Source: Peptococcaceae bacterium
GTDB taxonomy: Bacteria; Bacillota; Peptococcia; Peptococcales; Peptococcaceae
Assembly (NCBI GenBank): GCA_017547685.1
Contig: JAFYPD010000020.1
Location: 1 to 64,000, forward strand
DNA length: 64,000 bases
Direction: 5' to 3'
Shown: piece by piece, positions 8,066-17,832 of the stretch
How positions within the stretch are numbered: the first letter of the stretch is position 1
Layout: each line of letters begins with the position of its first letter
Translations under genes and position numbers: made by a program
The notes under the pieces: generated by a model
What the model was told of the DNA's origin: nothing
The model's input: only the letters and a program-made list of their open reading frames with translations
The model's database searches: none

Positions 8066-9415
8066 TCACAGAACGCCCTGCCCGTACATGGCCCGGGCAA
8101 CCCGGTGAAACCCTGCCAGATTGGCACCGGCCATCAGATTATAGCCAAGGCCGTATTCCTCTGCAGCAGCGGCAGCGTTGTCGTGAATGTCCTTCATAAT
8201 TTCCGCCAGTTTCTCTTCCACCACATCAGCCTCCCACGCATACCCCTGGGAATTCTGGCTCATTTCCAGTGCAGATACGGCCACCCCGCCGGCATTGACC
8301 GCTTTCGACGGCGCCATCACCACACCGTGCTGCATCAGATAATCGATGGCCTCGTTGGTGCACGGCATATTGGATACCTCAATCACATACCGTACCCCCT
8401 GACGGACAATCGCAATTGCTTCATTCAATGTAATTTCGTTCTGGGTAGCGCAAGGCATATAAATATCCACATCCGGAACTTTGCCCCACGGCGTCTCACC
8501 CGGATAGAACTGTGCCGATGGATAGCATTCCGCGTAGGCTTTCACGCCGGTATTGTGTTCCCGCATCCACAGCAGATATTCCACTTTTTCTCCGCTGATG
8601 CCGTCTGCATCGTAAATGTACCCGTCGGATCCGGAAATGGTAACCACTTTGCCTCCGAGCTGATTGATTTTCAGCGCGGCGCCCCAGGTGACATTGCCAT
8701 AGCCGGAGAGCGCCACGGTTTTCCCTTCCAGCGAAGTACCCTCATGCTGAAGCAAGTGCTGCAGAAAATACACAGCGCCGTAGCCGGTTGATTCAGGCCG
8801 AACCTGTGACCCGCCGTATTCCAGGCTCTTTCCGGTGAGAACGCCGTTTTCAAACGAACCGCGCAGCCGTTTATACTGGCCGAACAGATAGCCGATTTCT
8901 CTGCTGCCAACGCCGATGTCACCGGCCGGTACATCCACACTGGACCCGATATGCCGGTACAGCTCTGTCATAAAGGCCTGGCAGAACCGCATGATTTCGC
9001 CGTCCGATTTACCCCGCGGGTCAAAATTGGAACCGCCTTTGCCGCCTCCGATACTCAGTCCGGTCAGAGCATTTTTAAAAACCTGTTCAAAACCGAGGAA
9101 TTTTATAATCCCGCTGTAAACAGTGGGATGAAACCGCAGCCCGCCTTTGTACGGCCCGATGGCGCTGTTAAACTGCACTCGGTAGCCCCGGCTGGTACGC
9201 ACTCTGCCCCTGTCATCCAGCCAGGACACCCGGAATGTAATCATCCGTTCCGGCTCCACCAGACGCCCCAGAATATCTGCCTCCACATATTCAGGATGCT
9301 GTGCAATGGCGGGTTCCAGTGAGCGCAGAACTTCTTCCACTGTCTGAATAAATTCCGGCTCCGCCGCGTTCTGCTGTTTGACGTCCTCAATGACCTGTTC
9401 GATATATGTATGCAT
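8066..9415 (-). CDS. gdhA: Glutamate dehydrogenase
   Basis: This 449-residue protein is a hexameric-type glutamate dehydrogenase, interconverting glutamate with 2-oxoglutarate and ammonia. The substrate domain contains GPYKGGLRFHPTV and GGGKGGSNFDPRGKSD, with the catalytic lysine in the GGGKGG loop. The nucleotide domain contains VALSGYGNVTWG. Length and N-terminus match the bacterial, often NADP-linked, class; the cofactor is not proven. The ATG has AGGAGG upstream. It is a single-gene unit with its own promoter, next to but not in an operon with the Rrf2 gene. In glutamate-fermenting anaerobes this enzyme can be catabolic, while elsewhere it assimilates ammonia. Confidence 0.95.
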   Translation of the reverse strand: MHTYIEQVIEDVKQQNAAEPEFIQTVEEVLRSLEPAIAQHPEYVEADILGRLVEPERMITFRVSWLDDRGRVRTSRGYRVQFNSAIGPYKGGLRFHPTVYSGIIKFLGFEQVFKNALTGLSIGGGKGGSNFDPRGKSDGEIMRFCQAFMTELYRHIGSSVDVPAGDIGVGSREIGYLFGQYKRLRGSFENGVLTGKSLEYGGSQVRPESTGYGAVYFLQHLLQHEGTSLEGKTVALSGYGNVTWGAALKINQLGGKVVTISGSDGYIYDADGISGEKVEYLLWMREHNTGVKAYAECYPSAQFYPGETPWGKVPDVDIYMPCATQNEITLNEAIAIVRQGVRYVIEVSNMPCTNEAIDYLMQHGVVMAPSKAVNAGGVAVSALEMSQNSQGYAWEADVVEEKLAEIMKDIHDNAAAAAEEYGLGYNLMAGANLAGFHRVARAMYGQGVL

Positions 9416-9504
9416 ACCAGATTCCTCCTTCTGTCTGTTCCAGACCTGCTTTGTTGTCTCCGTCCCTGCCTACCGTAGAAAATACCAGCAAACGACATAG
9501 CATG

Positions 9505-9533
9505 ATTATAGCGTCATTGTTCATATAGCACAA
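9505..9533 (-). promoter_or_regulatory. gdhA promoter
   Basis: A minus-strand TATAAT (9505-9510) lies 17 bp from TTGTGC (9528-9533), about 90 bp upstream of the gdhA start. Confidence 0.55.
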
Positions 9534-9611
9534 TATTATTTGTGCATGTATACAAGATAATCGCAAATATACCTGTAATAAACAATTCTGCAGGTTCTGA
9601 TACTGCACATA

Positions 9612-9654
9612 TCAAAAAGAGCCATGCATGAATATGTTCACACATCGCTCTTTT
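9612..9654 (-). terminator. glmS terminator
   Basis: The arms AAAAGAGC (9615-9622) and GCTCTTTT (9647-9654) enclose an imperfect inner stem. On the minus strand the hairpin ends in a T-run, just after the glmS stop. Confidence 0.75.
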
Positions 9655-9666
9655 GAAAAATCTGTT

Positions 9667-11493
9667 TTATTCTACTGTCACACTCTTGGCCAGATTGCGC
9701 GGCTGGTCAATCTCACAGCCCCTTGCCTTTGCCGTGTAGTAACTGATTAACTGCAGCGGAATCACGGCCAGCACCGGCGCGATAAAGTTGTTGATTTTCG
9801 GAATAGCCAGTGTCTGATCCACAAATTTCTGCGTCTGGTCATCGCCTTCGCTGATGATGGCCAGCACACTGGCATCTCTGGCTTTGACTTCCTTGATGTT
9901 GGATGCTGTTTTGTCGTAGGTGCTCTCCTGCACGCAGATGGCAATCACCGGTGTCTGGCTGGTAACCAGTGCCAGGGTCCCGTGTTTCAGCTCCCCTGCC
10001 GCATAGGCTTCGGCGTGAATATAGGAGATTTCCTTTAATTTCAGCGAGCCTTCCAGCGCAATGGCCCAGTCTAACCCGCGGCCGATAAAGAAAATATCAT
10101 TGGCGTCTTTAAAGGTTTCAGCCGCCTGCCGAATCTGTGCCAGATAATCATCGGTCAGCACCTGTTCTGTCACAGCAGGCAGCTGCTGTAACCCTTCCAG
10201 AATCGCTGCCCGTTCCTCAGCATTCGGCATGCCTTTCTGCTGTGCCAGATATACCCCCAGCAGATATTCAGCAATCAGCATGGTGGTGTACGCTTTGGTA
10301 CTTGCCACAGAAATTTCAGGGCCTGCCCAGATATAAATCACATAGTCACTTTCCCGGGCAATAGCACTGCCCACCACATTGGTGATGGCCATTACCTTGC
10401 ATCCGTGTTTTTTCGCTTCCCGCAGCGCCGCCACCGTATCAGCGGTCTCGCCGGACTGGCTGATCACGATAACCAGCGTATCTTCATCCAGCATCGGGTC
10501 CCGATAGCGGAACTCCGATGCAATCTCCACTTCCACCGGAATGCGGGCCAGTTTTTCAATCACGTTTTTGCCGACAAGCCCTGCATGGTACGCGGTACCG
10601 CAGGCCACAATGTAGATTTTTTTCCATTTCTGCACCTGTTCGGCGGTCAGTTCAAACTCATCAAACTGCACATTGCCGCCGTGAATCCGGCCTGCAATGG
10701 TTTTATGGAACACAGCCGGCTGTTCAAAGATTTCTTTCAGCATGAAATGTTCAAAGCCGTCTTTTTCAGCCGCTTCCGCATCCCACTCAATGGTGTGCAC
10801 TTCTTTTTCCAGCGGCTGCAGATCATGATTTTTGATGGTGATGCCATCGCGGGTTAACACGCACAGCTCGCCTTTTTCAATGTACATGCACTTGCGGGTG
10901 TAGGCCAGCAGTGCAGGCACATCCGATGCGATAAAGCTTTCGCCTTCGCCCACGCCCAGCACCATCGGGCTGTCTTTACGGCATGCAATGATTTTATCCG
11001 GCTCATCGGCACATACCATCACCAGCGCATAGGCGCCTTCCAGCACATCCAGCACCTTCACTACCGTTTCCTCAAAACTGCCGTTATAGAATTTCTCCAG
11101 CAGATGGGCCACCACTTCCGTATCGGTTTCCGATGTGAAGTGTTCCCTTGCCAGGTACGTTTCTTTCAGTGTCAGATAATTTTCCACAATACCGTTGTGC
11201 ACCACAGCAAACCGGCCATTCTGGCTGGTATGCGGGTGGGCATTGTAATCACTCGGGCGGCCGTGCGTTGCCCAGCGGGTATGACCAATCCCGATATTGC
11301 TGTTCAAATGATACCCTTTCAGTTTCTCCTGCAGATTGGCTAACTTCCCCTCAGCCTTCTGCACATTGATTTCATTGTGCTCTACAATAGCAATGCCGGA
11401 AGAATCATATCCGCGATACTCCAGTTTCCGTAACCCGTCAATCAGAATATCCACTGCGTTCTGTTTTCCGATGTATCCTACGATTCCGCACAT
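9667..11493 (-). CDS. glmS: Glucosamine-6-phosphate synthase (isomerizing)
   Basis: This 608-residue enzyme makes glucosamine-6-phosphate from fructose-6-phosphate and glutamine, the first step toward UDP-GlcNAc for peptidoglycan and lipopolysaccharide. The start is the ATG at 11493, giving MCGIVGYIG, because Cys2 must be the N-terminal nucleophile of the glutamine amidotransferase domain (1-240). Two SIS sugar isomerase domains follow (CGTAYHAG and SQSGETADTVAALREA), and the C-terminus is the usual DQPRNLAKSVTVE. The 135-bp leader has no recognisable glmS ribozyme core, unlike many Firmicutes. It does hold a promoter and a 14-bp palindrome. Confidence 0.97.
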   Translation of the reverse strand: MCGIVGYIGKQNAVDILIDGLRKLEYRGYDSSGIAIVEHNEINVQKAEGKLANLQEKLKGYHLNSNIGIGHTRWATHGRPSDYNAHPHTSQNGRFAVVHNGIVENYLTLKETYLAREHFTSETDTEVVAHLLEKFYNGSFEETVVKVLDVLEGAYALVMVCADEPDKIIACRKDSPMVLGVGEGESFIASDVPALLAYTRKCMYIEKGELCVLTRDGITIKNHDLQPLEKEVHTIEWDAEAAEKDGFEHFMLKEIFEQPAVFHKTIAGRIHGGNVQFDEFELTAEQVQKWKKIYIVACGTAYHAGLVGKNVIEKLARIPVEVEIASEFRYRDPMLDEDTLVIVISQSGETADTVAALREAKKHGCKVMAITNVVGSAIARESDYVIYIWAGPEISVASTKAYTTMLIAEYLLGVYLAQQKGMPNAEERAAILEGLQQLPAVTEQVLTDDYLAQIRQAAETFKDANDIFFIGRGLDWAIALEGSLKLKEISYIHAEAYAAGELKHGTLALVTSQTPVIAICVQESTYDKTASNIKEVKARDASVLAIISEGDDQTQKFVDQTLAIPKINNFIAPVLAVIPLQLISYYTAKARGCEIDQPRNLAKSVTVE

Positions 11494-11530
11494 GTACTGC
11501 TTCCCCCTCAAATTCTACAAATCTATATCA

Positions 11531-11545
11531 GCAGGCAGCTGCCTG
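11531..11545. promoter_or_regulatory. Palindrome in the glmS leader
   Basis: The perfect palindrome CAGGCAGCTGCCTG lies between the glmS promoter and its ribosome site. On the plus strand a T-rich run follows it, so it could also stop antisense transcription. Its role is unknown. Confidence 0.35.
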
Positions 11546-11584
11546 TTTTTATTATTTTTATTTATATGCAAATCAAATCATTTT

Positions 11585-11613
11585 ATTATACTATTTCTGG
11601 CAGAAAAACACAA
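11585..11613 (-). promoter_or_regulatory. glmS promoter
   Basis: A minus-strand TATAAT (11585-11590) lies 17 bp from TTGTGT (11608-11613), about 90 bp upstream of the glmS start. Confidence 0.55.
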
Positions 11614-11629
11614 CAGAAAGATTGCATCT

Positions 11630-12208
11630 CTACCGTTCTATCTCTAACAATTCCAGCTCATCTGCCACCAGCGATTCTGCTTCCGCCGGGTCCAGATTCA
11701 GCATATTGTTTACCGGCAGCTGCTCCAGACTCTCGATATTGAAATACTGCAGAAATTTTCGCGTGGTGCCGTATAAAATCGGACGGCCAGGTGCATCTTT
11801 ACGCCCTTTCTCCTCGATTAATTCTTTTGCAATTAAATTCTGTACAATTTTATCAGCTTTTACACCGCGAATCAGTTCCACTTCCCCGCGGGTTACAGGC
11901 TGCTTATAGGCAATGATGGCCAGCGTTTCCAGCGCCGCCATGGACAGGGTACTTATCTGCGGGCGGTACAGTTTTTCCACATAAGGCAGGTAATCCTGCT
12001 TGATGGCCATGATGTAACCGTCGCCCAGCTTCATCACGCCAATGCCTTTGGAGGCATCGCTGTAATCCTCCTGGAGCCAGTCCAGCACATCGAGAACATC
12101 ACGCTCCTCCAGCTCAGCCAGCTCGGCAATCTGAGCCGAGGTTAAAGGCTCATTGGTTATAAAAAGCAAACTCTCTACCGTTGCTCGAATCTTTTCTACA
12201 TACTGCAA
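11630..12208 (-). CDS. scpB: Segregation and condensation protein B
   Basis: This 192-residue protein is ScpB, the winged-helix (kite) subunit of the SMC-ScpAB condensin that compacts and segregates the chromosome. Recognisable stretches are ESLLFITNEPLTSAQIAEL, LETLAIIAYKQPVTRGEVELIRGV and LIEEKGRKDAPGRPILYGTT. The start is a TTG at 12208, with GAGGTG six bases upstream. It lies 10 bp after scpA, so the two are co-transcribed. The length is normal. Confidence 0.95.
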   Translation of the reverse strand: MQYVEKIRATVESLLFITNEPLTSAQIAELAELEERDVLDVLDWLQEDYSDASKGIGVMKLGDGYIMAIKQDYLPYVEKLYRPQISTLSMAALETLAIIAYKQPVTRGEVELIRGVKADKIVQNLIAKELIEEKGRKDAPGRPILYGTTRKFLQYFNIESLEQLPVNNMLNLDPAEAESLVADELELLEIER

Positions 12209-12218
12209 CTACTTCACC

Positions 12219-12983
12219 TCATTGCAACGCTTCAGAAGCATTCTGTTTTGGAAAAATCCACAAAGCGCCGAAATTGTTCTGCTGCTGGAACGTCAGCTCG
12301 CCTAAGCGGCATAACTCCAGCAATGCCATAAAAACGGTAATAATTTTACGTTTCCGGTCACCCCGTTTAAACAGAGTGGTAAATTCAATACTGTTTTCCC
12401 GAAGCAGCCGATAGCGGATATCGGCCATACTGTCCTCCACCAGATATTCCTCTTTTTCCAGAGTCAGCTGATGTTTTTCTTCGGTGGCCTCAACCTGATC
12501 CATCACCTGCAGAAAGGCTTTCATCAGCATATCCAGTGTGACATCCTCCACCGGATTGCCAGGTTCCAGTTCACTGGTCATCTGGTCAATATCGTGGGGC
12601 TTCAGCATGTAGGTACTCTCATACTGTTCCCGTTCCTGCAGCATCCGGGCAGTCTCTTTGTAAAACCGGTATTCCACCAGACGCTGTACCAGTTCCGCAC
12701 GCGGGTCTTCCTCCTGCTCCGGCTCACCGTCGGCGGTTCTGCGTTTTGGAAGCAGCATTTTTGCCTTGATATTCAGGAGCGTGGCCGCCGTCAGCAGAAA
12801 TTCGCTGGCGATTTCCAGGTCCATCTCCCGGGCCTCGTCTAAATAGACCAGATACTGCTCGGTAATCACCGCAATTGGAATATCATAGATATCCATTTTA
12901 TTTTTATCGATTAAATGCAACAGCAAATCCAGCGGGCCGTCAAAATTGTCCAGATGGATTTCATATTTTTTGCCGTCTGACAT
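12219..12983 (-). CDS. scpA: Segregation and condensation protein A
   Basis: This 254-residue protein is ScpA, the kleisin that bridges SMC heads in bacterial condensin. The N-terminus YEIHLDNFDGPLDLLLHLID and the following IYDIPIAVITEQYLVYLD are characteristic. The C-terminal winged helix ends near FGALWIFPKQNA. The middle is acidic and variable, as usual. It precedes scpB and follows the M50 protease gene with a gap of about 47 bp, so the three may share a transcript. Confidence 0.95.
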   Translation of the reverse strand: MSDGKKYEIHLDNFDGPLDLLLHLIDKNKMDIYDIPIAVITEQYLVYLDEAREMDLEIASEFLLTAATLLNIKAKMLLPKRRTADGEPEQEEDPRAELVQRLVEYRFYKETARMLQEREQYESTYMLKPHDIDQMTSELEPGNPVEDVTLDMLMKAFLQVMDQVEATEEKHQLTLEKEEYLVEDSMADIRYRLLRENSIEFTTLFKRGDRKRKIITVFMALLELCRLGELTFQQQNNFGALWIFPKQNASEALQ

Positions 12984-13030
12984 GTCACGGCCTCCGTTTA
13001 TTTCATAAAATCACAGATTCAATAACAGCA

Positions 13031-13660
13031 TTAAAAAATCGCAAACAGAATCATACTGAACAGATTCAGCACTGCATTGGCCAGCGGCACCAGAATCATA
13101 TCAGTGATGTTAAACACAATCAGCACCATCAGAATCAAAAAGCCGTACTGTTCCACGGTGTTCAGATACTGGTAGGCTACGTTTCTCGGCAGGAACCCTG
13201 CCAGAATTTTGGAGCCGTCCAGCGGCGGAATGGGAATCAGGTTAAAAATGGCCAGATAAATATTCAATGTCACCATACTTCTGAGAAACAGGGACAGAAA
13301 TGGAATGGTTTCAAACCCTTCACCAGCTACAAAAATAAAATAGGCGATAAAGGACAGCGCAAGATTGGTCAGCGGCCCTGCCACAGATACCAGCATCATG
13401 CCCTTGTTGCGGTCGCCTTCAAAATAGAATGGGTTCACCGGCACCGGTTTGGCCCAGCCGAAGCCGGCAACAAACATCAGCAATGCCCCGACAGGATCTA
13501 AATGGGCAATCGGGTTTAAGGTTAAGCGGCCCTGATTTTTTGCGGTCGGGTCGCCCAGTTTATATGCGATGAAGCCGTGGGCTGTTTCGTGAAAGGTAAT
13601 TGCAACCAGTACTGCCAGCAGTGTAGCCGCCATACTGGTTAAAGAACTGCCAAAAAACAT
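13031..13660 (-). CDS. Site-2 protease family (M50) membrane metalloprotease
   Basis: This 209-residue integral membrane zinc protease starts at the ATG at 13660 ([10 protein letters not shown]), with AAGGAG about 11 bases upstream. The zinc motif HExxH is in TFHETAHGF at about 29-33. The third-ligand motif appears as [13 protein letters not shown] near 140. [11 protein letters not shown] is typical of the FtsH-independent, PDZ-less M50B branch often found beside scpAB in Firmicutes. It has about five membrane helices. The substrate is unknown. Longer upstream extension in this frame is not credible. Confidence 0.92.
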   Translation of the reverse strand: MFFGSSLTSMAATLLAVLVAITFHETAHGFIAYKLGDPTAKNQGRLTLNPIAHLDPVGALLMFVAGFGWAKPVPVNPFYFEGDRNKGMMLVSVAGPLTNLALSFIAYFIFVAGEGFETIPFLSLFLRSMVTLNIYLAIFNLIPIPPLDGSKILAGFLPRNVAYQYLNTVEQYGFLILMVLIVFNITDMILVPLANAVLNLFSMILFAIF

Positions 13661-13830
13661 AGATATCTTCTCTCCTTTTTTGTATCGAAACCTGCGTGAC
13701 ATTTTATTATAGCACAGTTTTTTCGTCTGGAAAAGCAATCCTGTGCAGATTTGCAAATCATTTTCATACAAGATTTCCCTGTGCGGGAGGAGAAATCCTG
13801 CCTGCTGTTCTTTTACACAATCAGATGCCG

Positions 13831-13971
13831 TTAAAATAGCCCGATATATGCTTGACAACCGGCATGATTTAGACCAATATACACATTAGGAAATTTCCGA
13901 TTTATTTTTTCCTGAACGATAAACTTCTCTGGTCTATGCAATGCTTTATTGATAGAATAGGTGTACAGCAT
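13831..13971 (-). CDS. Candidate 46-residue small protein downstream of purL
   Basis: An ATG at 13971-13969 has a perfect AGGAGG seven bases upstream. It opens a 46-codon frame beginning MLYTYSINKALHRPEKF and ending IGLF. I recognise no family. It has no membrane helix or signal peptide, is basic, and contains one cysteine. It lies just after the purL terminator with almost no room for a promoter, so expression would need read-through or an internal start. It may be the 5' remnant of a decayed gene or a true small protein. The ribosome site is the only strong evidence. Confidence 0.4.
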   Translation of the reverse strand: MLYTYSINKALHRPEKFIVQEKINRKFPNVYIGLNHAGCQAYIGLF

Positions 13972-14003
13972 ACGATTACCTCCTTAGGATTGGTCTCGAC
14001 AAC

Positions 14004-14053
14004 AAAAAAATCCCTTGTATCTACGTTATCTTCGTAAAATACAAGGGATTTTT
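14004..14053 (-). terminator. Terminator of the purine operon
   Basis: The arms AATCCCTTGTAT and ATACAAGGGATT form a strong stem, with T-runs on both sides, 37 bp after the purL stop. It could work in both directions. Confidence 0.85.
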
Positions 14054-14089
14054 ATTATGCTGCTGTCATATTGCTACATGCCGTTGGAT

Positions 14090-17000
14090 TTACTGAAAGT
14101 ATTTTACGCCGGCTGCGAAAATTTTCTGGTCTTTTTCGCCCAGAATGTTTTTCGCAATATGGGTGCCGATACGTTCACTGTGACCCATTTTACCGAATAC
14201 ACGGCCATCCGGGCTCAGAATCCCTTCAATTGCCATGTTGGAACCGTTTGGATTGTGTGCGATATCCATAGACGGCTGACCGGCAAAGTCTACATACTGC
14301 GTTGCAATCTGACCGTTGGCAGCCAGTTTTGCCAGCAGTTCATCGGAGCACACGAACCGGCCTTCCCCGTGGGAAATTGGAATAGTATGCATGTCGCCAA
14401 CTTCCACCTGAGATAACCATGGAGATTTCACCGAAGCAATCCGGGTTGTCACATAGCGGGACTGATGACGGCCGATGCGGTTGAATGTCAAGGTCGGGCT
14501 GTTGATATCGGTATCCACAATTTTTCCGTAAGGCACCAGACCCAGTTTAATCAGTGCCTGGAAGCCGTTACAGATCCCCAGAATCAGACCGTCATTTTTG
14601 TACAGCAGTTCATGGATGCGATCTTTCAGAATTGGATTGCGCATAAACGCTGCGATAAATTTACCGGAGCCTTCCGGTTCATCCCCAAAAGAGAAGCCGC
14701 CAGGGAAAATCATCATCTGTGCAGTCTGCAGTGCTTTTTCCATACGAGCGATGGAATCTTCCAGCATAGCAGGTGTCAGGTTGGCAACGGTTACGATTTC
14801 CGCTTTGCCGCCTACCCGTTCCAGAATGCGGGCGGTGTCGTATTCACAGTTGGTGCCAGGGAATACAGGAATCACTGCTTTTGGACGAGCGATTTTCGCT
14901 GCCGCGGTGTAGGCAGGGCGTTCGCTGCAGCTGTAGGCTTCCACAGTGCCTTTATCGGAAGTGCGGGTTGGGAAGATATCTTCCAGTGTGCCTTCCCAGA
15001 TTGGTGTCAGTGCATCCAGAGAAACGGATGCATCGCCCAGAACAATCTGCGGTTCTGCAGTGGTGCGGCCAATCAGTACAGCGCCTTCCACAGGAGCATT
15101 TGCTTCTACCAGAATTGCACCGTAATTTTTCTCAAACAGAGCTGGTACATAGATGCTGTCCAGACTTGCAAAGCCAATCTGGTTGCCCAGTGCCATTTTA
15201 AATACGGCTTCTGCCGCGCCGCCTTTGCCTAATGCCCAGGCTGCTTCGATTTTGCCTTCTTCGGCTGCTTTGTTTACCAGAGTCCACATTTCTTTGATGG
15301 CTGCCATTTTCGGCTGACCGTTTTCATCGTATGGAGCTGCAAACAGATATACATCATGACCAGCCGCTTTAAATTCCGGAGACAGAACGTTTTCAGAATC
15401 AATGGTGCCGGCTGCGAAGGATACCAGTGTTGGAGGAATATCCAAATCCATAAAAGAACCGCTCATGGAGTCCTTCCCGCCGATTGCGCCGACGCCGTAA
15501 GCCATCTGGGCTTTGAATGCACCCAGCAGAGCAGATACCGGCATTGCCCAGCGTTTGCTGTCGCCGCGCAGGCTTGGGAAATATTCCTGGAATGTTAAAT
15601 AGCAGTCTTCTGTTTTACCGCCGGCTGCCACAATCCGTGCCAGCGATTCGGTTACGGCACACATGGCACCTAAATGCTGATTCTGGCTGGACAGATACGG
15701 GTCAAACCCGTAAGAGAACAGGGATGCGGTGTAGCTCTGGCCTTCCAGTACAGGGATTTTTGCCGCCATGGACTGGGTCGGGGTCAGCTGTGTTTTGCCG
15801 CCGAACGGCATTAATACACTGCCTGCACCGATGCTGCTGTCAAAATATTCTACCATCCCTCTTCTGGAGCAGATATTCAGGTCGCCAACCAGTTCTTTCA
15901 GTGCAGTTTCTGCATCGAAATTTTCTGCTGCCTCTTTGCGTTCTGCTACCGGGAACTGTGCCACATCGACTGTGATTTTTTTGCTGTCGCCTGCGGAATC
16001 CAGGAATGCACGGCTTAAATCCACGATGGTTGTACCCTGATATTCCATTACCAGACGAGGTTCTTCTGTTACATATGCCACAACGGTTGCTTCCAGGTTT
16101 TCGCTGTCGGCTGCTGCGATAAACTGTTCCAGGCTTTCCGGCGCCAGTACCACTGCCATACGTTCCTGGGATTCGGAGATTGCCAGTTCGGTTGCAGACA
16201 GGCCTTCGTATTTTTTCGGTACACGATCCAGGTGAATGTGCAGACCTGCTGCCAGTTCACCGATGGCTACCGATACACCGCCGGCACCAAAGTCGTTGCA
16301 GCGTTTGATTAATTTGCTGATTTCAGGACGACGGAACAGACGCTGAATTTTGCGTTCTTCCACCGGATTCCCTTTCTGTACTTCTGCACTGCAGGTAGAC
16401 AGAGATTTTTCGGTATGGCTCTTGGAAGAACCGGTTGCACCGCCGCAGCCGTCACGGCCTGTACGTCCGCCTAACAGCACGATTACATCTTCCGGAGCGG
16501 GTACTTCGCGCACTACGTTTTCAATTGGAGCAGCACCTAATACCGCACCGATTTCCATACGTTTTGCCACATAGCCAGGATGATACAGTTCATCTACCAG
16601 CCCGGTCGCCAGACCAATCTGGTTCCCGTAGGAGGCGTAACCCTGTGCTGCTGTAGTGGTGATGGTGCGCTGCGGCAGTTTGCCAGCCATGGTTTCTTCC
16701 AGCGGTTTGCGCGGGTCGGCTGCACCGGTCACACGCATTGCCTGGTACACATAAGAACGGCCGCTCAGCGGGTCACGGATTGCGCCGCCCAGACAGGTTG
16801 CTGCACCGCCGAATGGTTCGATTTCAGTCGGATGGTTGTGTGTTTCATTTTTGAACATGAACAGCCATTTTTCAGTGCCGTTATCGGTTTTTACGTCCAC
16901 TTGTACGCTGCACGCATTGATTTCTTCACTCTCATCCAGATTTTTCAGGACGCCGCGTTTTTTCAGTGCTTTTGCAGCGATGGTACCCATATCCATCATG

Positions 17001-17812
17001 GTAACCGGGCGTGTTTTTCCCCGTTCGCCGTACACTTCTTCTCTGGCAGCCAGATATTCTTCGTAAGTAGCTTTTACCAGAGGGTCGTCCAGTGTGATTT
17101 CAGTAATCTGGGTATTGAATGTGGTATGACGGCAGTGGTCAGACCAGTAGGTGTCAATCATTTTTAATTCGGTGATGGTTGGATTGCGTTTTTCCTCATC
17201 GCGGAAATAACCCTGCATGAAGCGCAGGTCGCCTAAATCCATTGCCAGACCGTACTGCTGACGCAGCGCTTCCAGCTGTTCGTCATTTGCTTCCATGAAG
17301 CCTTCCAGATAGAACACCGCTTCCGGTTCTTCTACTGCGTCCACTAAGGTTTCCGGTTTTTCCAGAGCAGCCTCTCTGTTTTCCACCGGGTTGATTAAAT
17401 GTTTTTTCATTTTCTGCAGGTCAGTATCAGAAACACTGCCTAAGAACGCATATACTTTTGCTGCACGCACAACAGGACGTTCTTTGGTGATAATCTGAAC
17501 ACACTGTGCGGCCGAGTCGGCACGCTGGTCATACTGGCCCGGCAGCGCTTCCACAGCAAAAATAATGTGTTCCCCTTCAATTTCCGGCAGTTCTTCTCTG
17601 TACAGATTGTCACACTGTGGTTCGGAGAAAATCAGCCGACCTGCTGCTTCACAGTTTTCTTCGTCGAGCCCCTGTACGTCATAGCGGTTAAAAATCCGCA
17701 GACCGGTCAGCCCTTCAATATGCAGATAGTTCTGCAGGGTCGATAACAGACCCTGTGCTTCGATATCAAAGCCAGGACGTTTTTCTGCAAAAAAACGATA
17801 AATAGTTGCCAC
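14090..17812 (-). CDS. purL: Phosphoribosylformylglycinamidine synthase, single-chain
   Basis: This 1240-residue enzyme converts FGAR and glutamine to FGAM in purine synthesis. It is the long, fused form: an N-terminal PurS-like part, the FGAM synthase core (MFKNETHNHPTEIEPFGGAATCLGG; FGAGGVSVAIGE) and a C-terminal class I amidotransferase (about 975-1240). The amidotransferase has PVFPGTNCEYDTA, and LGICNGFQALIKLGL with the nucleophile Cys; His and Glu lie in PISHGEGRF and the end of the domain. It matches the clostridial/streptococcal long-PurL subtype, so no separate purQ or purS is needed. It is the last gene of the operon, 20 bp after purD. Confidence 0.96.
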   Translation of the reverse strand: MATIYRFFAEKRPGFDIEAQGLLSTLQNYLHIEGLTGLRIFNRYDVQGLDEENCEAAGRLIFSEPQCDNLYREELPEIEGEHIIFAVEALPGQYDQRADSAAQCVQIITKERPVVRAAKVYAFLGSVSDTDLQKMKKHLINPVENREAALEKPETLVDAVEEPEAVFYLEGFMEANDEQLEALRQQYGLAMDLGDLRFMQGYFRDEEKRNPTITELKMIDTYWSDHCRHTTFNTQITEITLDDPLVKATYEEYLAAREEVYGERGKTRPVTMMDMGTIAAKALKKRGVLKNLDESEEINACSVQVDVKTDNGTEKWLFMFKNETHNHPTEIEPFGGAATCLGGAIRDPLSGRSYVYQAMRVTGAADPRKPLEETMAGKLPQRTITTTAAQGYASYGNQIGLATGLVDELYHPGYVAKRMEIGAVLGAAPIENVVREVPAPEDVIVLLGGRTGRDGCGGATGSSKSHTEKSLSTCSAEVQKGNPVEERKIQRLFRRPEISKLIKRCNDFGAGGVSVAIGELAAGLHIHLDRVPKKYEGLSATELAISESQERMAVVLAPESLEQFIAAADSENLEATVVAYVTEEPRLVMEYQGTTIVDLSRAFLDSAGDSKKITVDVAQFPVAERKEAAENFDAETALKELVGDLNICSRRGMVEYFDSSIGAGSVLMPFGGKTQLTPTQSMAAKIPVLEGQSYTASLFSYGFDPYLSSQNQHLGAMCAVTESLARIVAAGGKTEDCYLTFQEYFPSLRGDSKRWAMPVSALLGAFKAQMAYGVGAIGGKDSMSGSFMDLDIPPTLVSFAAGTIDSENVLSPEFKAAGHDVYLFAAPYDENGQPKMAAIKEMWTLVNKAAEEGKIEAAWALGKGGAAEAVFKMALGNQIGFASLDSIYVPALFEKNYGAILVEANAPVEGAVLIGRTTAEPQIVLGDASVSLDALTPIWEGTLEDIFPTRTSDKGTVEAYSCSERPAYTAAAKIARPKAVIPVFPGTNCEYDTARILERVGGKAEIVTVANLTPAMLEDSIARMEKALQTAQMMIFPGGFSFGDEPEGSGKFIAAFMRNPILKDRIHELLYKNDGLILGICNGFQALIKLGLVPYGKIVDTDINSPTLTFNRIGRHQSRYVTTRIASVKSPWLSQVEVGDMHTIPISHGEGRFVCSDELLAKLAANGQIATQYVDFAGQPSMDIAHNPNGSNMAIEGILSPDGRVFGKMGHSERIGTHIAKNILGEKDQKIFAAGVKYFQ

Positions 17813-17832
17813 GAGTCCGTTCCTCCTATAGT

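Noticed and set aside
11531-11560. Plus-strand terminator formed by the glmS-leader palindrome and the following T-run
   Set aside because: No plus-strand gene lies upstream to terminate; kept only as a palindrome.
11494-11629. Possible glmS ribozyme
   Set aside because: The leader is short and lacks the conserved ribozyme core; only a promoter and a palindrome are seen.
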